Shown here: positions 16,704 through 25,512 of the stretch, piece after piece
How positions within the stretch are numbered: position 1 is the first letter of the stretch
Layout: each line of letters begins with the position of its first letter
The notes under the pieces: generated by a model
The model's database searches: none
What the model saw: the letters and a program-made list of their open reading frames with translations, nothing else
What the model was told of the DNA's origin: nothing
Source: Turicibacter sanguinis
GTDB taxonomy: Bacteria; Bacillota_I; Bacilli_A; MOL361; Turicibacteraceae
Assembly (NCBI RefSeq): GCF_013046825.1
Contig: NZ_CP053187.1
Span: forward strand, 2,452,001 to 2,516,000
Length of the DNA: 64,000 nucleotides
Direction of reading: 5' to 3'
Program-made: the position numbers and the translations under genes

Positions 16704-19241
16704 ATGAAAATATTAGTAACTGAAATGTTTTTGAGCCATATCCCTCGTGGTAAAGAAACATTTGTGTTGCAAAAAATGAGTCAATTCGTGAAAGATTATG
16801 TAGAATATAAGTTTAACATGTCTGCGATGCGTGGAGGCGTGTCTGTGCGTGAAATTAAACATAATCGCAATGGGTTGCGTATTTTTAAGCTTCGAATTAA
16901 TAAAGGTGATCGGATCTTGTTTACCTTTGATACAAATCGTGTTCGAAGTGAGTACCGACAAGCCATTTTGTTTTTAGATTATTGTCATCATGATGATCAG
17001 GCAATGCGAGGACGACAAATTGGAATCAAAGAAGATAGGATTGAGGTTGTATCTTCTGAAGAAGAGGTAGTCGATGCCTACATTGATCAACAATATGAAA
17101 ATTTTGATTATGATCCTAATGTCATCATTACCAGAGTCATAAACGTCGAAACGATGAATCAGTTACTTGACGATCGAGATGAAAAGGCGATTTATTATTT
17201 AAATGATGAACAGTTTCAATGTCTGGCGCCAACTGAGTCGCCAACGTTTTTATTCGGAAGTGCCGGAAGTGGAAAAACCACGATTAATATTCATAAAGCG
17301 TATTTACTTGCCTTGCAACCGATTCGTTTAGCTTATTTCACGTATTCTTCTTATTTAGTTGAAGATGCAGTTAAATTATTCAAAAAAATTGTGGAAGATT
17401 CTGATGAGGTGAAAGCGGATGATATTTTAAAACGGGTTCAATTTCTTCACTACAATCACTTTGTTTCCACAGAGGTTCGAGCGTATCAAATGATGACATA
17501 CGAAGCATTTCGCTTATGGGCAATTGAACGCCAACCGATGCTAATTAAACAAATCGGATTAGATGTTTATGATTTGTGGAAAGAAATTCGGGGCATCATT
17601 AAAGGAATGATTCCAAAAGAATGGATTCGTTATGCCATCCCTATTTCTGATTTTCCATATCCGTCAGAGGTCATGGAAGTGATGTTGAAAAAAGGCTTAG
17701 CTCATGTTGAAAATGACGTGTTAATCTTACATGCTGATGCCTTATATGAGGCAAAAAAACATTATTTAGATCGCTATACCCTACAAGCGATTATGCTTAT
17801 GCATCAACTGCTTGATGAGTATTTATTCACACATAAAATGATTGAAAAAGAGATCTATCTTTCACTTGATGAGCAGTATTGTGTGTACGAACGAAAACAA
17901 CGTGAACTGTTGTATGAGTTAGCGGTGCGTTATCAGTTCTTTTTAGATGATGAGAAAAAAGTGGATGAGAACGATCTATCAAGAGCGCTGCTTCAAAAAA
18001 TAATCAAAAAAGAAGTGAATTTATTTGATTATGTCATTGCTGATGAAATTCAAGATTTGACGGAGATTCAAATTTATTGTTTGATTCGCTTGTCACGAAA
18101 TCGTAATCAACTGTTATTTAGTGGAGATATTAATCAAACCATTCGACCTACTTATTTTCATACAGGACGCGTTGAAAGCATTATGAAAACATCGAATACC
18201 CATTTAGGTTTTTTGAAACATCAACTGGTGAAAAATTATCGTAGCACAAAAGAGGTCGTAGATTTAGCGAATAAAGTCGTGGATCTTCGGATCAAGCGCT
18301 TAGGATTAAATAAAAAAAATGATTATCATGAAATTGCTATCCGTGGTCTTTCACATGCGGTTTATTATTTACAGAGCACGAATCCTCAAAATGTCATTAA
18401 GCTCATTGAGACGGGCTTAAATCGACATTATGTTGCGATCGTCGTGCCAGATGAAGCTGAAAAACGGAATTTAGAGCGTTTAACCCAAGTGAAAGGGGCC
18501 GTCTTTACGGTTGAAGAAATTAAAGGAATCGAAAAAGATTACATCATTTGTTATAATGTGATGTCTAAGTTTAAATCGCTTTGGGAAACCATCTTAAATA
18601 CCGATGTGATGCATCAAAATCAATACCGCTATTACTTTAATTTATTGTATGTTGCGATTACAAGGGCTCGTCAGCACTTATGTTTTGTAGAAGAGGACAT
18701 GCCGCCGTCATTATTTGAGTATCTGAGTGATGAACTCTTAATTTTTTCTGAGTTTGATGAATCGGCTTTAAAACTAAGTCAAATTTCAAGTGATAATCAG
18801 TTCTATAAAGAAGCAACATTATACGAACGTCGCGAATTATATGAACAGGCTATTACCGAGTACGAGCTATCGAAATTAGAGGTGGCGAAACATGATATTA
18901 AACGGTGTCAGGCTTTGATGAAAAATAGAGAAGGGCAGCATATTGAAGCGGGAATCGAGCTCTTAAACTTAAAAGAATTTGAACAGGCGGCAAACTGTTT
19001 TAGACAGGGGCAAGATGTGCTCCGCTATTTACAGGCATTGGTTTATCAAGATTGTCCGTTTGAAAAAATACAAGAAGAATTATTAACCTTTGGCATTGAA
19101 GACGTGATTAGTTATGTCTATTTACAACCAACGCGAGTCTCGTGGCTTCGCCGTTTTAATAAGTTATATGCCATTCATTTAACTAAGCGAACACAAGTCA
19201 TCGATCACCTAATGGAATGTATTGATGAAATGAAAGGGTGA
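16704..19241 (+). CDS. UvrD/RecB-like superfamily 1 helicase with RelE-like N-terminal domain and TPR-like C-terminus
   Basis: An 845-aa protein. Residues 1 to about 110 resemble the RelE/ParE/HigB toxin fold (…AMRGG…VREIKHNRNGLRIFKLRINKGDRI…). The helicase core follows: Walker A GSAGSGKT at 185-192, Walker B ADEIQD at 446-451, a motif IV-type NYRST and motif VI-type YVAITRARQHL. The last 130 residues or so are helical repeats resembling TPRs (YERRELYEQAITEYELSK…LNLKEFEQAANCFRQG). The start at 16704 is chosen over 16698 because the SD (AAGGGGA) abuts 16698 but is about 7 nt from 16704. The next gene overlaps or abuts it, so the two form one unit. DNA repair or anti-phage defence are both possible; the RelE-like call is by eye. 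Confidence 0.75.
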   Translation: MKILVTEMFLSHIPRGKETFVLQKMSQFVKDYVEYKFNMSAMRGGVSVREIKHNRNGLRIFKLRINKGDRILFTFDTNRVRSEYRQAILFLDYCHHDDQAMRGRQIGIKEDRIEVVSSEEEVVDAYIDQQYENFDYDPNVIITRVINVETMNQLLDDRDEKAIYYLNDEQFQCLAPTESPTFLFGSAGSGKTTINIHKAYLLALQPIRLAYFTYSSYLVEDAVKLFKKIVEDSDEVKADDILKRVQFLHYNHFVSTEVRAYQMMTYEAFRLWAIERQPMLIKQIGLDVYDLWKEIRGIIKGMIPKEWIRYAIPISDFPYPSEVMEVMLKKGLAHVENDVLILHADALYEAKKHYLDRYTLQAIMLMHQLLDEYLFTHKMIEKEIYLSLDEQYCVYERKQRELLYELAVRYQFFLDDEKKVDENDLSRALLQKIIKKEVNLFDYVIADEIQDLTEIQIYCLIRLSRNRNQLLFSGDINQTIRPTYFHTGRVESIMKTSNTHLGFLKHQLVKNYRSTKEVVDLANKVVDLRIKRLGLNKKNDYHEIAIRGLSHAVYYLQSTNPQNVIKLIETGLNRHYVAIVVPDEAEKRNLERLTQVKGAVFTVEEIKGIEKDYIICYNVMSKFKSLWETILNTDVMHQNQYRYYFNLLYVAITRARQHLCFVEEDMPPSLFEYLSDELLIFSEFDESALKLSQISSDNQFYKEATLYERRELYEQAITEYELSKLEVAKHDIKRCQALMKNREGQHIEAGIELLNLKEFEQAANCFRQGQDVLRYLQALVYQDCPFEKIQEELLTFGIEDVISYVYLQPTRVSWLRRFNKLYAIHLTKRTQVIDHLMECIDEMKG

Positions 19242-19246
19242 GGGAA

Positions 19247-19978
19247 ATGGACGTCGAATTTTTAGATTTAATTAAAACGTTTGAGAAAACGTTAAAACGA
19301 ATTGAAGTGTTAGATCATAAAGTGACATCATTTAAAGAAGTATTGGAAACATTAAAATCAAATTTAGATGAACTCGTTGAAATGGTCATGCTTGAAGAAA
19401 TTGTGGAGTTGTCACAAAACGGGACGCAAAAAATTAAAGCCTTAAATCATGAAATGAACCAGTTGATGAGTGCTTATTCATCAGTGGCACAACTTCAAAA
19501 ACTAAGTGAGGAAGAAGCCAACAGATTTCAAAAGCTAGAGCAAGGAGTGGCAGAACTGAAACACCTAATCCAAAGAAAAGCGCCTCAAATGTCTTCAAGA
19601 CTACTTGAACTGGCAGATGAGATTTATTATGTGGATGAGGAGTCAAATCTTTGCTGTGAATCAAACATCATCAATCAAACACTAATCACAACAGGTGTTA
19701 AAAGCATTGCTCAACATCAAGATTTATTATTTGTTAGTTGTGAACAGGAGTTAGTGGTGATGAAAGACAAACAGCTTTTAGTCAGTTTTCCGATTCAATG
19801 TGAGAGTTTTTTTGTAGAAGGCTATCTCATTTACTTCTTAGACCATCAAATGTTAAAACAGTGTCATCTGTTAACACAAGAAGTCACGGTGATTGAAGAG
19901 GACGTGCTATTCATGATGCCACAACATGACAAAATCTTGATTAAAACCACGTCGGGATTAAAAAGACTAGCCTATTAA
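19247..19978 (+). CDS. Coiled-coil protein, partner of the helicase, unknown function
   Basis: A 243-aa protein. Residues about 5-120 are strongly helical with heptad-like Leu/Val spacing (coiled coil). Residues about 125-243 look like consecutive beta strands, a possible small propeller or WD-like segment (LFVSCEQELVVMKDKQLLVSF, then YLIYFLDHQML…). No family recognised. The ATG at 19247 lies 5 nt after the helicase stop codon, and its SD (AAGGGTGA) is inside the end of the helicase gene; a GTG at 19238 would overlap by 4 nt. The tight coupling implies the two proteins work together. Confidence 0.65.
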   Translation: MDVEFLDLIKTFEKTLKRIEVLDHKVTSFKEVLETLKSNLDELVEMVMLEEIVELSQNGTQKIKALNHEMNQLMSAYSSVAQLQKLSEEEANRFQKLEQGVAELKHLIQRKAPQMSSRLLELADEIYYVDEESNLCCESNIINQTLITTGVKSIAQHQDLLFVSCEQELVVMKDKQLLVSFPIQCESFFVEGYLIYFLDHQMLKQCHLLTQEVTVIEEDVLFMMPQHDKILIKTTSGLKRLAY

Positions 19979-20003
19979 AAAAGAGCTCGATTGAGCTCTT
20001 TTT
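19978..20003. terminator. Bidirectional terminator between convergent genes
   Basis: AAAAAGAGCTC/GAGCTCTTTTT with a 4-nt loop. Confidence 0.85.
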
Positions 20004-20685
20004 AATTTCCTCCAGTAGGGATAAAGGGGAGTAAACGACTTGCTACATTTTGCATGGTTAAGGTTTGTAAATAAACTGTTCCGGGTCCTGTTAATTTGGT
20101 TAAGAAGAGACCTTCTCCTCCAAAGAAAATATTTTTAAATCCTTTAACGGTTTCAATTTCATACTTGACCTGACGATCAAATCCAACGACATTGCCTGTG
20201 TCAACTTTAATGACTTCACCGGGTTTTAATTCACGTTTGACCACGCTTCCAGCGACTTCTAAAAAGACTTTTCCATGACCGGATAATCGCTGTAAAATAA
20301 AACCTTCGCCACCAAATAAACCAGCCGATACACGTCTAGTCCACTCGACACTTAAATTAACGCCAGGTTCACCGACTAAAAATGAACTTTTTTGACAAAT
20401 CCAATCTTGTCCTGGAACTAAATCAAGTTCAATGATTTTACCAGGAAACGTTGAAGCAAAGACGATTTCTTGGTTTGGAAGGCTTGAGGTATAGGTTGCC
20501 ATGAATAAAGATTCACCCGAAAACATGCGGCCAATCCCTTTCATTAAGCCTCCCTTAATGTTAGTATTCATTGTAATCCCATTGTCCATCCAAGCCATAC
20601 CACCTGATTGGGTGTACACACTCTCTCCTTTATCTAACACAATTGAAACACCAGGTAAATCGTTTCCGAAAATAGATGTTTTCAT
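20002..20685 (-). CDS. AIM24 family protein (TIGR00266)
   Basis: A 227-aa protein of the AIM24/DUF124 family, a beta-rich fold related to tryptophan RNA-binding attenuator-like trimers. Characteristic pieces are LDKGESVYTQSGGMAWMD near the N-terminus, GESLFMATYTS in the middle, and repeated GGEGFILQRLSG and GGEGLFLTKLTGPG. The biochemical role is not known in bacteria; the mitochondrial relative affects membrane organisation. Good SD (GGAGG). No signal peptide. Monocistronic. Confidence 0.85.
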   Translation of the reverse strand: MKTSIFGNDLPGVSIVLDKGESVYTQSGGMAWMDNGITMNTNIKGGLMKGIGRMFSGESLFMATYTSSLPNQEIVFASTFPGKIIELDLVPGQDWICQKSSFLVGEPGVNLSVEWTRRVSAGLFGGEGFILQRLSGHGKVFLEVAGSVVKRELKPGEVIKVDTGNVVGFDRQVKYEIETVKGFKNIFFGGEGLFLTKLTGPGTVYLQTLTMQNVASRLLPFIPTGGN

Positions 20686-20755
20686 TTAGAGCCTCCTTCA
20701 TTTTGTTTTATTAACCATAATTTACCACAAAAAGCAAAGTGAAACAAGAGGTCAA

Positions 20756-21847
20756 CTAATTTATAGGTTCATAGTACGCTAGTAATAAGTCGACCACACG
20801 ACCATAACTTTGAACCCCATCGTTGACACCGTTTAGTTTTAAGTACGTTTGATTCATTTGGGTGAAGGTTTCTTCAACTTTTCCTTCGTATTGTTTCCAG
20901 TAATCGCGTTGATCATTTAAATCACGACGTACACCGTCGGATAATTTTTCGTTTAAGGTGATGAGTGTTTCACGATCAACAAGTGCTAAAGCACGATTGA
21001 CATAACTTAAGGCATTTAAGTAGCCTGAATATTGAAAATCAACATCAGGGTGAGCGATACAGGTGAGGTAGGCGATGAAGTTCGCTTCATTTTCACTCGC
21101 AAAGCCACGTTGATGGGCCATTTCATGCATTGTGGTAAATAAAAGGGTGCTCTTTGGAACTGAAACGTTGACATTGGCTTCTGCCGTAAAGGGAGAATAA
21201 ATTCCTGTAATGTTTGTATAAGACATTAAATCTGAGAGAAACACTGCTTTGGGAAGCCCGTAATCCCCACCTAAAAAAGGATAAGTTGTTGCAGCTGCTG
21301 CATAGCCAAGCGGTGCGCGCTTAAAAATTTCTGAGATAGTTTCGTTAATTGTAAAGATACCGTCTTCATTTTCGAACACTTGAGTTCTAGTTTCATTCGT
21401 TTGATTGATGAGATAATCATAAAGGAGAGCTAATTCTTCGACTGACCGAGGGCTCAAGTTTAACTGTAAGGTTTCTTCTAGGGGTGTTTTATAGTAGTTG
21501 AGCCCCCATAAAATCGTGAATAAAAAGTATAATAAACTGGCAAAACTTAAAAGATGAAGGAAAAAGCGCCCGATGATGGACAACCAAGTTTTTGGATACA
21601 TTGCCACTTGATACAACGTTAGACCAAAGTATCCAAGAATCATTAGGATTAAAAAATAAATGAGCCATTCAAATAACGAAAAAGGAAGTATTCCAGTTAG
21701 CTGGCTTAATTTTTCAACGACCCATTGATTAAACCGTTCAGAGTAGAGTGCGGTGAGCGTGGTAGGGTTAGATTTGGCCATGAAGATGAGTAAAAGTGAT
21801 AGAGGAAACAGGCAGAGTAAGATGAGTGGTGTCAAGTAACGCTTCAT
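20756..21847 (-). CDS. DUF3810 family membrane protein with HExxH metallopeptidase motif
   Basis: A 363-aa protein with N-terminal membrane helices (about 8-27, 53-73 and 90-115) followed by a large soluble domain. It contains HEMAH at 241-245 followed by QRGFASENEANF, the arrangement of a zinc metallopeptidase (HExxH plus a downstream Glu). DUF3810 proteins have this layout; substrate unknown. The ATG at 21847 is chosen because a perfect SD (GGAGG) precedes it; an in-frame upstream extension of 20 residues has no SD. Confidence 0.8.
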   Translation of the reverse strand: MKRYLTPLILLCLFPLSLLLIFMAKSNPTTLTALYSERFNQWVVEKLSQLTGILPFSLFEWLIYFLILMILGYFGLTLYQVAMYPKTWLSIIGRFFLHLLSFASLLYFLFTILWGLNYYKTPLEETLQLNLSPRSVEELALLYDYLINQTNETRTQVFENEDGIFTINETISEIFKRAPLGYAAAATTYPFLGGDYGLPKAVFLSDLMSYTNITGIYSPFTAEANVNVSVPKSTLLFTTMHEMAHQRGFASENEANFIAYLTCIAHPDVDFQYSGYLNALSYVNRALALVDRETLITLNEKLSDGVRRDLNDQRDYWKQYEGKVEETFTQMNQTYLKLNGVNDGVQSYGRVVDLLLAYYEPIN

Positions 21848-22021
21848 AAAAAACCTCCGATTATCTAGCTTTCTTTCTATTATAACAAAAAGAGGATGAC
21901 ATACCAATAATGAGGTAATTCAGGAAGCTGGTTTGTCGAATCATTGTGAAAATGAGACAAAATACTAGACAATTTTTATCACATATGGTTAACTAGTAAG
22001 AAAACTTCTAGAGGTGAGATG

Positions 22022-23761
22022 ATGAGGAAAGTTCAATTAGTGAATCAAATTAAAGCAGCTAGTCATCAAATCGGATGTGATTTGGTAATCAAAAATATTA
22101 CGATTATTGATGTGTTTCAAAATGATCGATTTGTTGCTGATGTCGCCATCCACGAGGGCCATATCGTTGGAATTGGGGAATATCAAGGAAATTGTGAAGT
22201 GGATGGAAGCGGGAAGTTTATCTGTCCTGGATTAATTGATGCGCATGCTCATATTGAGTCATCGCTTGTGACACCTTGTGAATATTATAAGGAAGCATTA
22301 AAGCATGGGATTACATCGATGATTACGGACCCACATGAAATAGCGAACGTGCTAGGGGTTGAGGGGATTGAATTAATGATTAAGTTGAGCGAGGACATTC
22401 CGTTTGATATGTATGTGATGCTTCCTTCTTGTGTTCCGGCGACGGGGTTTGAAAATTCAGGAGCCAATCTTTATGCGAAAGACTTAGCTCCTTTATACGC
22501 TCATCACCGTGTTCTTGGATTAGCGGAAGTGATGAATTTTCCAGCTGTTATCCATGGAGAGGATGACATGATTCAAAAAATTATGGATGCGAGAAAGCGT
22601 GGCTTAACGGTCGATGGGCATGGCGCAAGTTTTGATTTAAAGACGCTCAATGCTTATGTCACAGCAGGAATTACGACGGATCATGAATGTCACACAGCTG
22701 AGGAAGTGATTGATCGTTTACGTCGTGGGATGTATGTGTTAATGCGCGAAGGAAGTGTGGCTAAAAATTTAGAAAAATTAATTTCAGTGGCAAGCATCGC
22801 CAACAGCCGACGTATTTGTTTTTGTACCGATGATAAACATATTGATGATTTAATGACAGAAGGAAGTATTGATCACTCCATTAAAGTAGCGGTTAAACAT
22901 GGTTTAAAAATTGAAACAGCCATTCAAATGTGTACCTTAAATACAGCGGAGTGTTATAAACTAGACGGATATGGTGCCATTGCCCCTGGATTTATAGCCG
23001 ATTTTATTATCTTAGATGATCTAGATTCATTTAACATTCATTCGGTTTACAAAAAAGGGATTCGTGTCGTTCATCAAGGTGTTTTAGAGGTAGGAGAGAA
23101 TAGGAACTCAAAAATAACTAAGACGTTTGAAAACACGGTAAAATTACCAACGTTAACATTTGAGTCGTTCAAAATTTCGTGCCGTGATAAAGAAATATTA
23201 AATGTGATTGAGCTAATTCCAAATAAATTAGAAACGATTCATCAGTGTTTTAACTTACAAGAATTAGGAGTGACGGATGAAGTTCATTCCGATGTGGAAC
23301 GTGATTTATTAAAAGTGGCGGTGATTGAACGTCATCATTTGACGAATAACATTGGACTGGGAGTGCTCAAAGGCTTAAAGTTAAAAAAAGGTGCCATTGC
23401 CACGACCATTTCACACGATTCACATAATTTAATTGTATGTGGGACAAATGATGAAGAGATGCTCTTTGCATCAAGACAATTGCAACAAATGGGTGGAGGC
23501 ATTATCGTGGTTTGTGAAGGAAAAGTATTAGCTTCTTTAACACTAGAAATTGGTGGTTTAATTACCAATCGCGCCGCATGTGATGTCATTGAAGAATTAA
23601 AATTATTACATGAAGCCATTGAAATGATTGCACCAAGTCTTGATTTTAATCCTTTTTTGACGCTTTCGTTTTTAACGCTACCAGTTATTCCGGCAATTAA
23701 ATTAACAGATAAAGGTTTGTTTGATGTGATGAAATTTGACTTTATTTCTGTTGTCTCATAA
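22022..23761 (+). CDS. ade: Adenine deaminase
   Basis: A 579-aa amidohydrolase converting adenine to hypoxanthine and ammonia in purine salvage, the usual length for the Ade/AdeC type. Metal-binding and family motifs: GLIDAHAHIESSL, DPHEIANVLG, GLAEVMNFP, DGHGAS and the late SHDSHNL. A TTDHECHT segment and CFCTDDKH are also family-typical. Two adjacent ATGs (22019 and 22022) follow the SD GAGGTGAG; the second has the better spacing. No purine riboswitch was seen upstream. Followed by a strong terminator. Confidence 0.95.
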   Translation: MRKVQLVNQIKAASHQIGCDLVIKNITIIDVFQNDRFVADVAIHEGHIVGIGEYQGNCEVDGSGKFICPGLIDAHAHIESSLVTPCEYYKEALKHGITSMITDPHEIANVLGVEGIELMIKLSEDIPFDMYVMLPSCVPATGFENSGANLYAKDLAPLYAHHRVLGLAEVMNFPAVIHGEDDMIQKIMDARKRGLTVDGHGASFDLKTLNAYVTAGITTDHECHTAEEVIDRLRRGMYVLMREGSVAKNLEKLISVASIANSRRICFCTDDKHIDDLMTEGSIDHSIKVAVKHGLKIETAIQMCTLNTAECYKLDGYGAIAPGFIADFIILDDLDSFNIHSVYKKGIRVVHQGVLEVGENRNSKITKTFENTVKLPTLTFESFKISCRDKEILNVIELIPNKLETIHQCFNLQELGVTDEVHSDVERDLLKVAVIERHHLTNNIGLGVLKGLKLKKGAIATTISHDSHNLIVCGTNDEEMLFASRQLQQMGGGIIVVCEGKVLASLTLEIGGLITNRAACDVIEELKLLHEAIEMIAPSLDFNPFLTLSFLTLPVIPAIKLTDKGLFDVMKFDFISVVS

Positions 23762-23791
23762 AAAGTGTTCGCTATAGCGAACACTTTTTAT
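23761..23791 (+). terminator. Intrinsic terminator after ade
   Basis: Near-perfect 13-bp stem AAAAGTGTTCGCT/AGCGAACACTTTT with a 2-4 nt loop. Confidence 0.9.
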
Positions 23792-23848
23792 AATGGCTCA
23801 TATAATAAGTTGATGGGGGCCGGTTTAAAAAGAGGAGGGAGAGAGACG

Positions 23849-24274
23849 ATGAATATTAAAACCATACAAGTGGTCATTTTAAATCATAAGACCTCTTCTA
23901 TTGAAAAATTTGCAAGAAATGCAAAAGCTATTCAATATTATCAAGATGGAGAAAGTGCCAATTTGGTGAATGATTTATATCATCATTGGTTCGGCATTAA
24001 TGAAGCCTGTATTGTTGCTCATCATTTAGCTTCATTAAGTGATAATCAAGAGGAAATTAATTATGTCGTGGCCGTCAATCCGTTTAAAGCAGGGGTGTCT
24101 TACGATGTCCAAAAGATAAATGGCAGGCGACTTCGTTTTGTGTTTATCTTTTTTGAGGTCCAAGAGTCAGAGGCTAGACAGTATGTGTATGAATATTTAA
24201 AGGATCTCCTTCTGAATAATAAAACGCAGCCAGTTGAAGTAGATGTCGACTACCATAATGTCAATTTTTATTAA
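23849..24274 (+). CDS. Uncharacterised 141-aa protein upstream of the radical SAM gene
   Basis: Not recognised. A soluble alpha/beta protein with no signal or membrane segment (MNIKTIQVVILNHKTSS…; QKINGRRLRFVFIFFEV). The ATG at 23849 is chosen because a strong SD (AGGAGGG) lies about 10 nt before it. An in-frame extension back to 23765 would begin inside the ade terminator. It precedes the radical SAM gene by 93 nt on the same strand, so the two may be co-transcribed. Confidence 0.65.
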   Translation: MNIKTIQVVILNHKTSSIEKFARNAKAIQYYQDGESANLVNDLYHHWFGINEACIVAHHLASLSDNQEEINYVVAVNPFKAGVSYDVQKINGRRLRFVFIFFEVQESEARQYVYEYLKDLLLNNKTQPVEVDVDYHNVNFY

Positions 24275-24367
24275 ATCCATAAAAATATAGGTCATGTTTT
24301 ATTTGTTTCGACAATATAATTAAGAGAGAGTCTAGGTCACCAACGTAAGAAAAAATGAGGTGAAATC

Positions 24368-25480
24368 ATGCTAAATTTTTTAAATAATATGAATTTATTG
24401 CCGACAAATTTTATTGTGGCTAATATTGTCGAAGTTTTAAAAGAGGATCCTGAAAATGGGGTAGATAAACTATATGAGATGTCGCAAAATTTCATTACTG
24501 ATCCTCAAATTCAACAAACCGTTAAAGAAATAAAATCGTATTATGATAGCCATCCTTCGATTAAACGGTATATTAAAAATATGGTGTATAATACGCATAA
24601 AAATGTATTAAACCACTTTTTACAAAATATCGCGGTTAAAGAAGCATGGGAAGGCATCAATAAGCGAGAACAGGCAAGTCAAAAATATCAAGTTCAAATT
24701 CCGTATGCATTGATGCTTGATATTGGAATGGACTGTCAATTAAACTGTAAGGATTGTTACTACCCTCATGACCACTCGTTCTCGATGCCATTAAGTGAAA
24801 TTGATCGATTAGTCTTCGAAGCAAAAGAAATTGGAATTCATTTGATTATTTTAAGTGGGGGAGACCCTGTTTTAAATGATGGGTTGTTAAAGTTGTATGA
24901 GAAATATTCAGATGTTGAGTTTATTGTATTTACGAATGGGACATCAATGAACACAGAGCGTTGCCAGCGCCTTGTCAATCTCGGGAATGTGTTGCCGATG
25001 ATCGTGCTTGAAGGGGAAGCGAATGAGATGAAAGAGCAGGTGAATCCAGGCTTATATCATCAGATTTTTGAAACATTTGATTTGCTAAAATCACAAGGGT
25101 TATTATTTGGGGTTGTGACGCCTCTTAAAGCGACTAATTTAGAAAAAGTCGTCAGTGATCGATTTATTTTACCATTGATTAAACATGGGTCAAGACTTCA
25201 ACTCTATGTAAGTACTCATCAGCCAAAGAGTGGAGAAGAATTGACACCTAAAATGAATCAGTGGCTAGAACGTCAATTAAATGATATGAGACGAATGCGT
25301 CCGTATATGGCTGTTCATTTACAAAGCTATTCTCCTTTTATTGGGCGTTGTGTAATCGGACCATTAGCCTATAACACCATGCTTGAGAGTATGAATCAAG
25401 TAGTTGAAATTCCTCAGTTTAATACCAAAATGATTAACGGAGCTAGACTAGTGCAAGTTTTAAAACAATATCAAATCTAA
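24368..25480 (+). CDS. Radical SAM protein with helical N-terminal domain
   Basis: A 370-aa radical SAM enzyme. The 4Fe-4S cysteines are Cys123, Cys127 and Cys130 in CQLNCKDCYY, the canonical CxxxCxxC. The SAM-binding GGD segment follows (LIILSGGDPVLN). Residues 1-110 form a helical domain seen in a clostridial group of radical SAM proteins with the layout 'helical domain, then IPYALMLDIGMDC'. A late GRCVIGP adds another Cys but no full SPASM cluster motif is seen. Reaction unknown. Good SD (GAGGTG). A terminator follows. Confidence 0.85.
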   Translation: MLNFLNNMNLLPTNFIVANIVEVLKEDPENGVDKLYEMSQNFITDPQIQQTVKEIKSYYDSHPSIKRYIKNMVYNTHKNVLNHFLQNIAVKEAWEGINKREQASQKYQVQIPYALMLDIGMDCQLNCKDCYYPHDHSFSMPLSEIDRLVFEAKEIGIHLIILSGGDPVLNDGLLKLYEKYSDVEFIVFTNGTSMNTERCQRLVNLGNVLPMIVLEGEANEMKEQVNPGLYHQIFETFDLLKSQGLLFGVVTPLKATNLEKVVSDRFILPLIKHGSRLQLYVSTHQPKSGEELTPKMNQWLERQLNDMRRMRPYMAVHLQSYSPFIGRCVIGPLAYNTMLESMNQVVEIPQFNTKMINGARLVQVLKQYQI

Positions 25481-25512
25481 AAAAAAGACGTGAATTTAAT
25501 CACGTCCTTTTT
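25480..25512. terminator. Bidirectional terminator between convergent genes
   Basis: Short GACGTGA…TCACGTC stem flanked by an A-run and a T-run. Confidence 0.8.
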
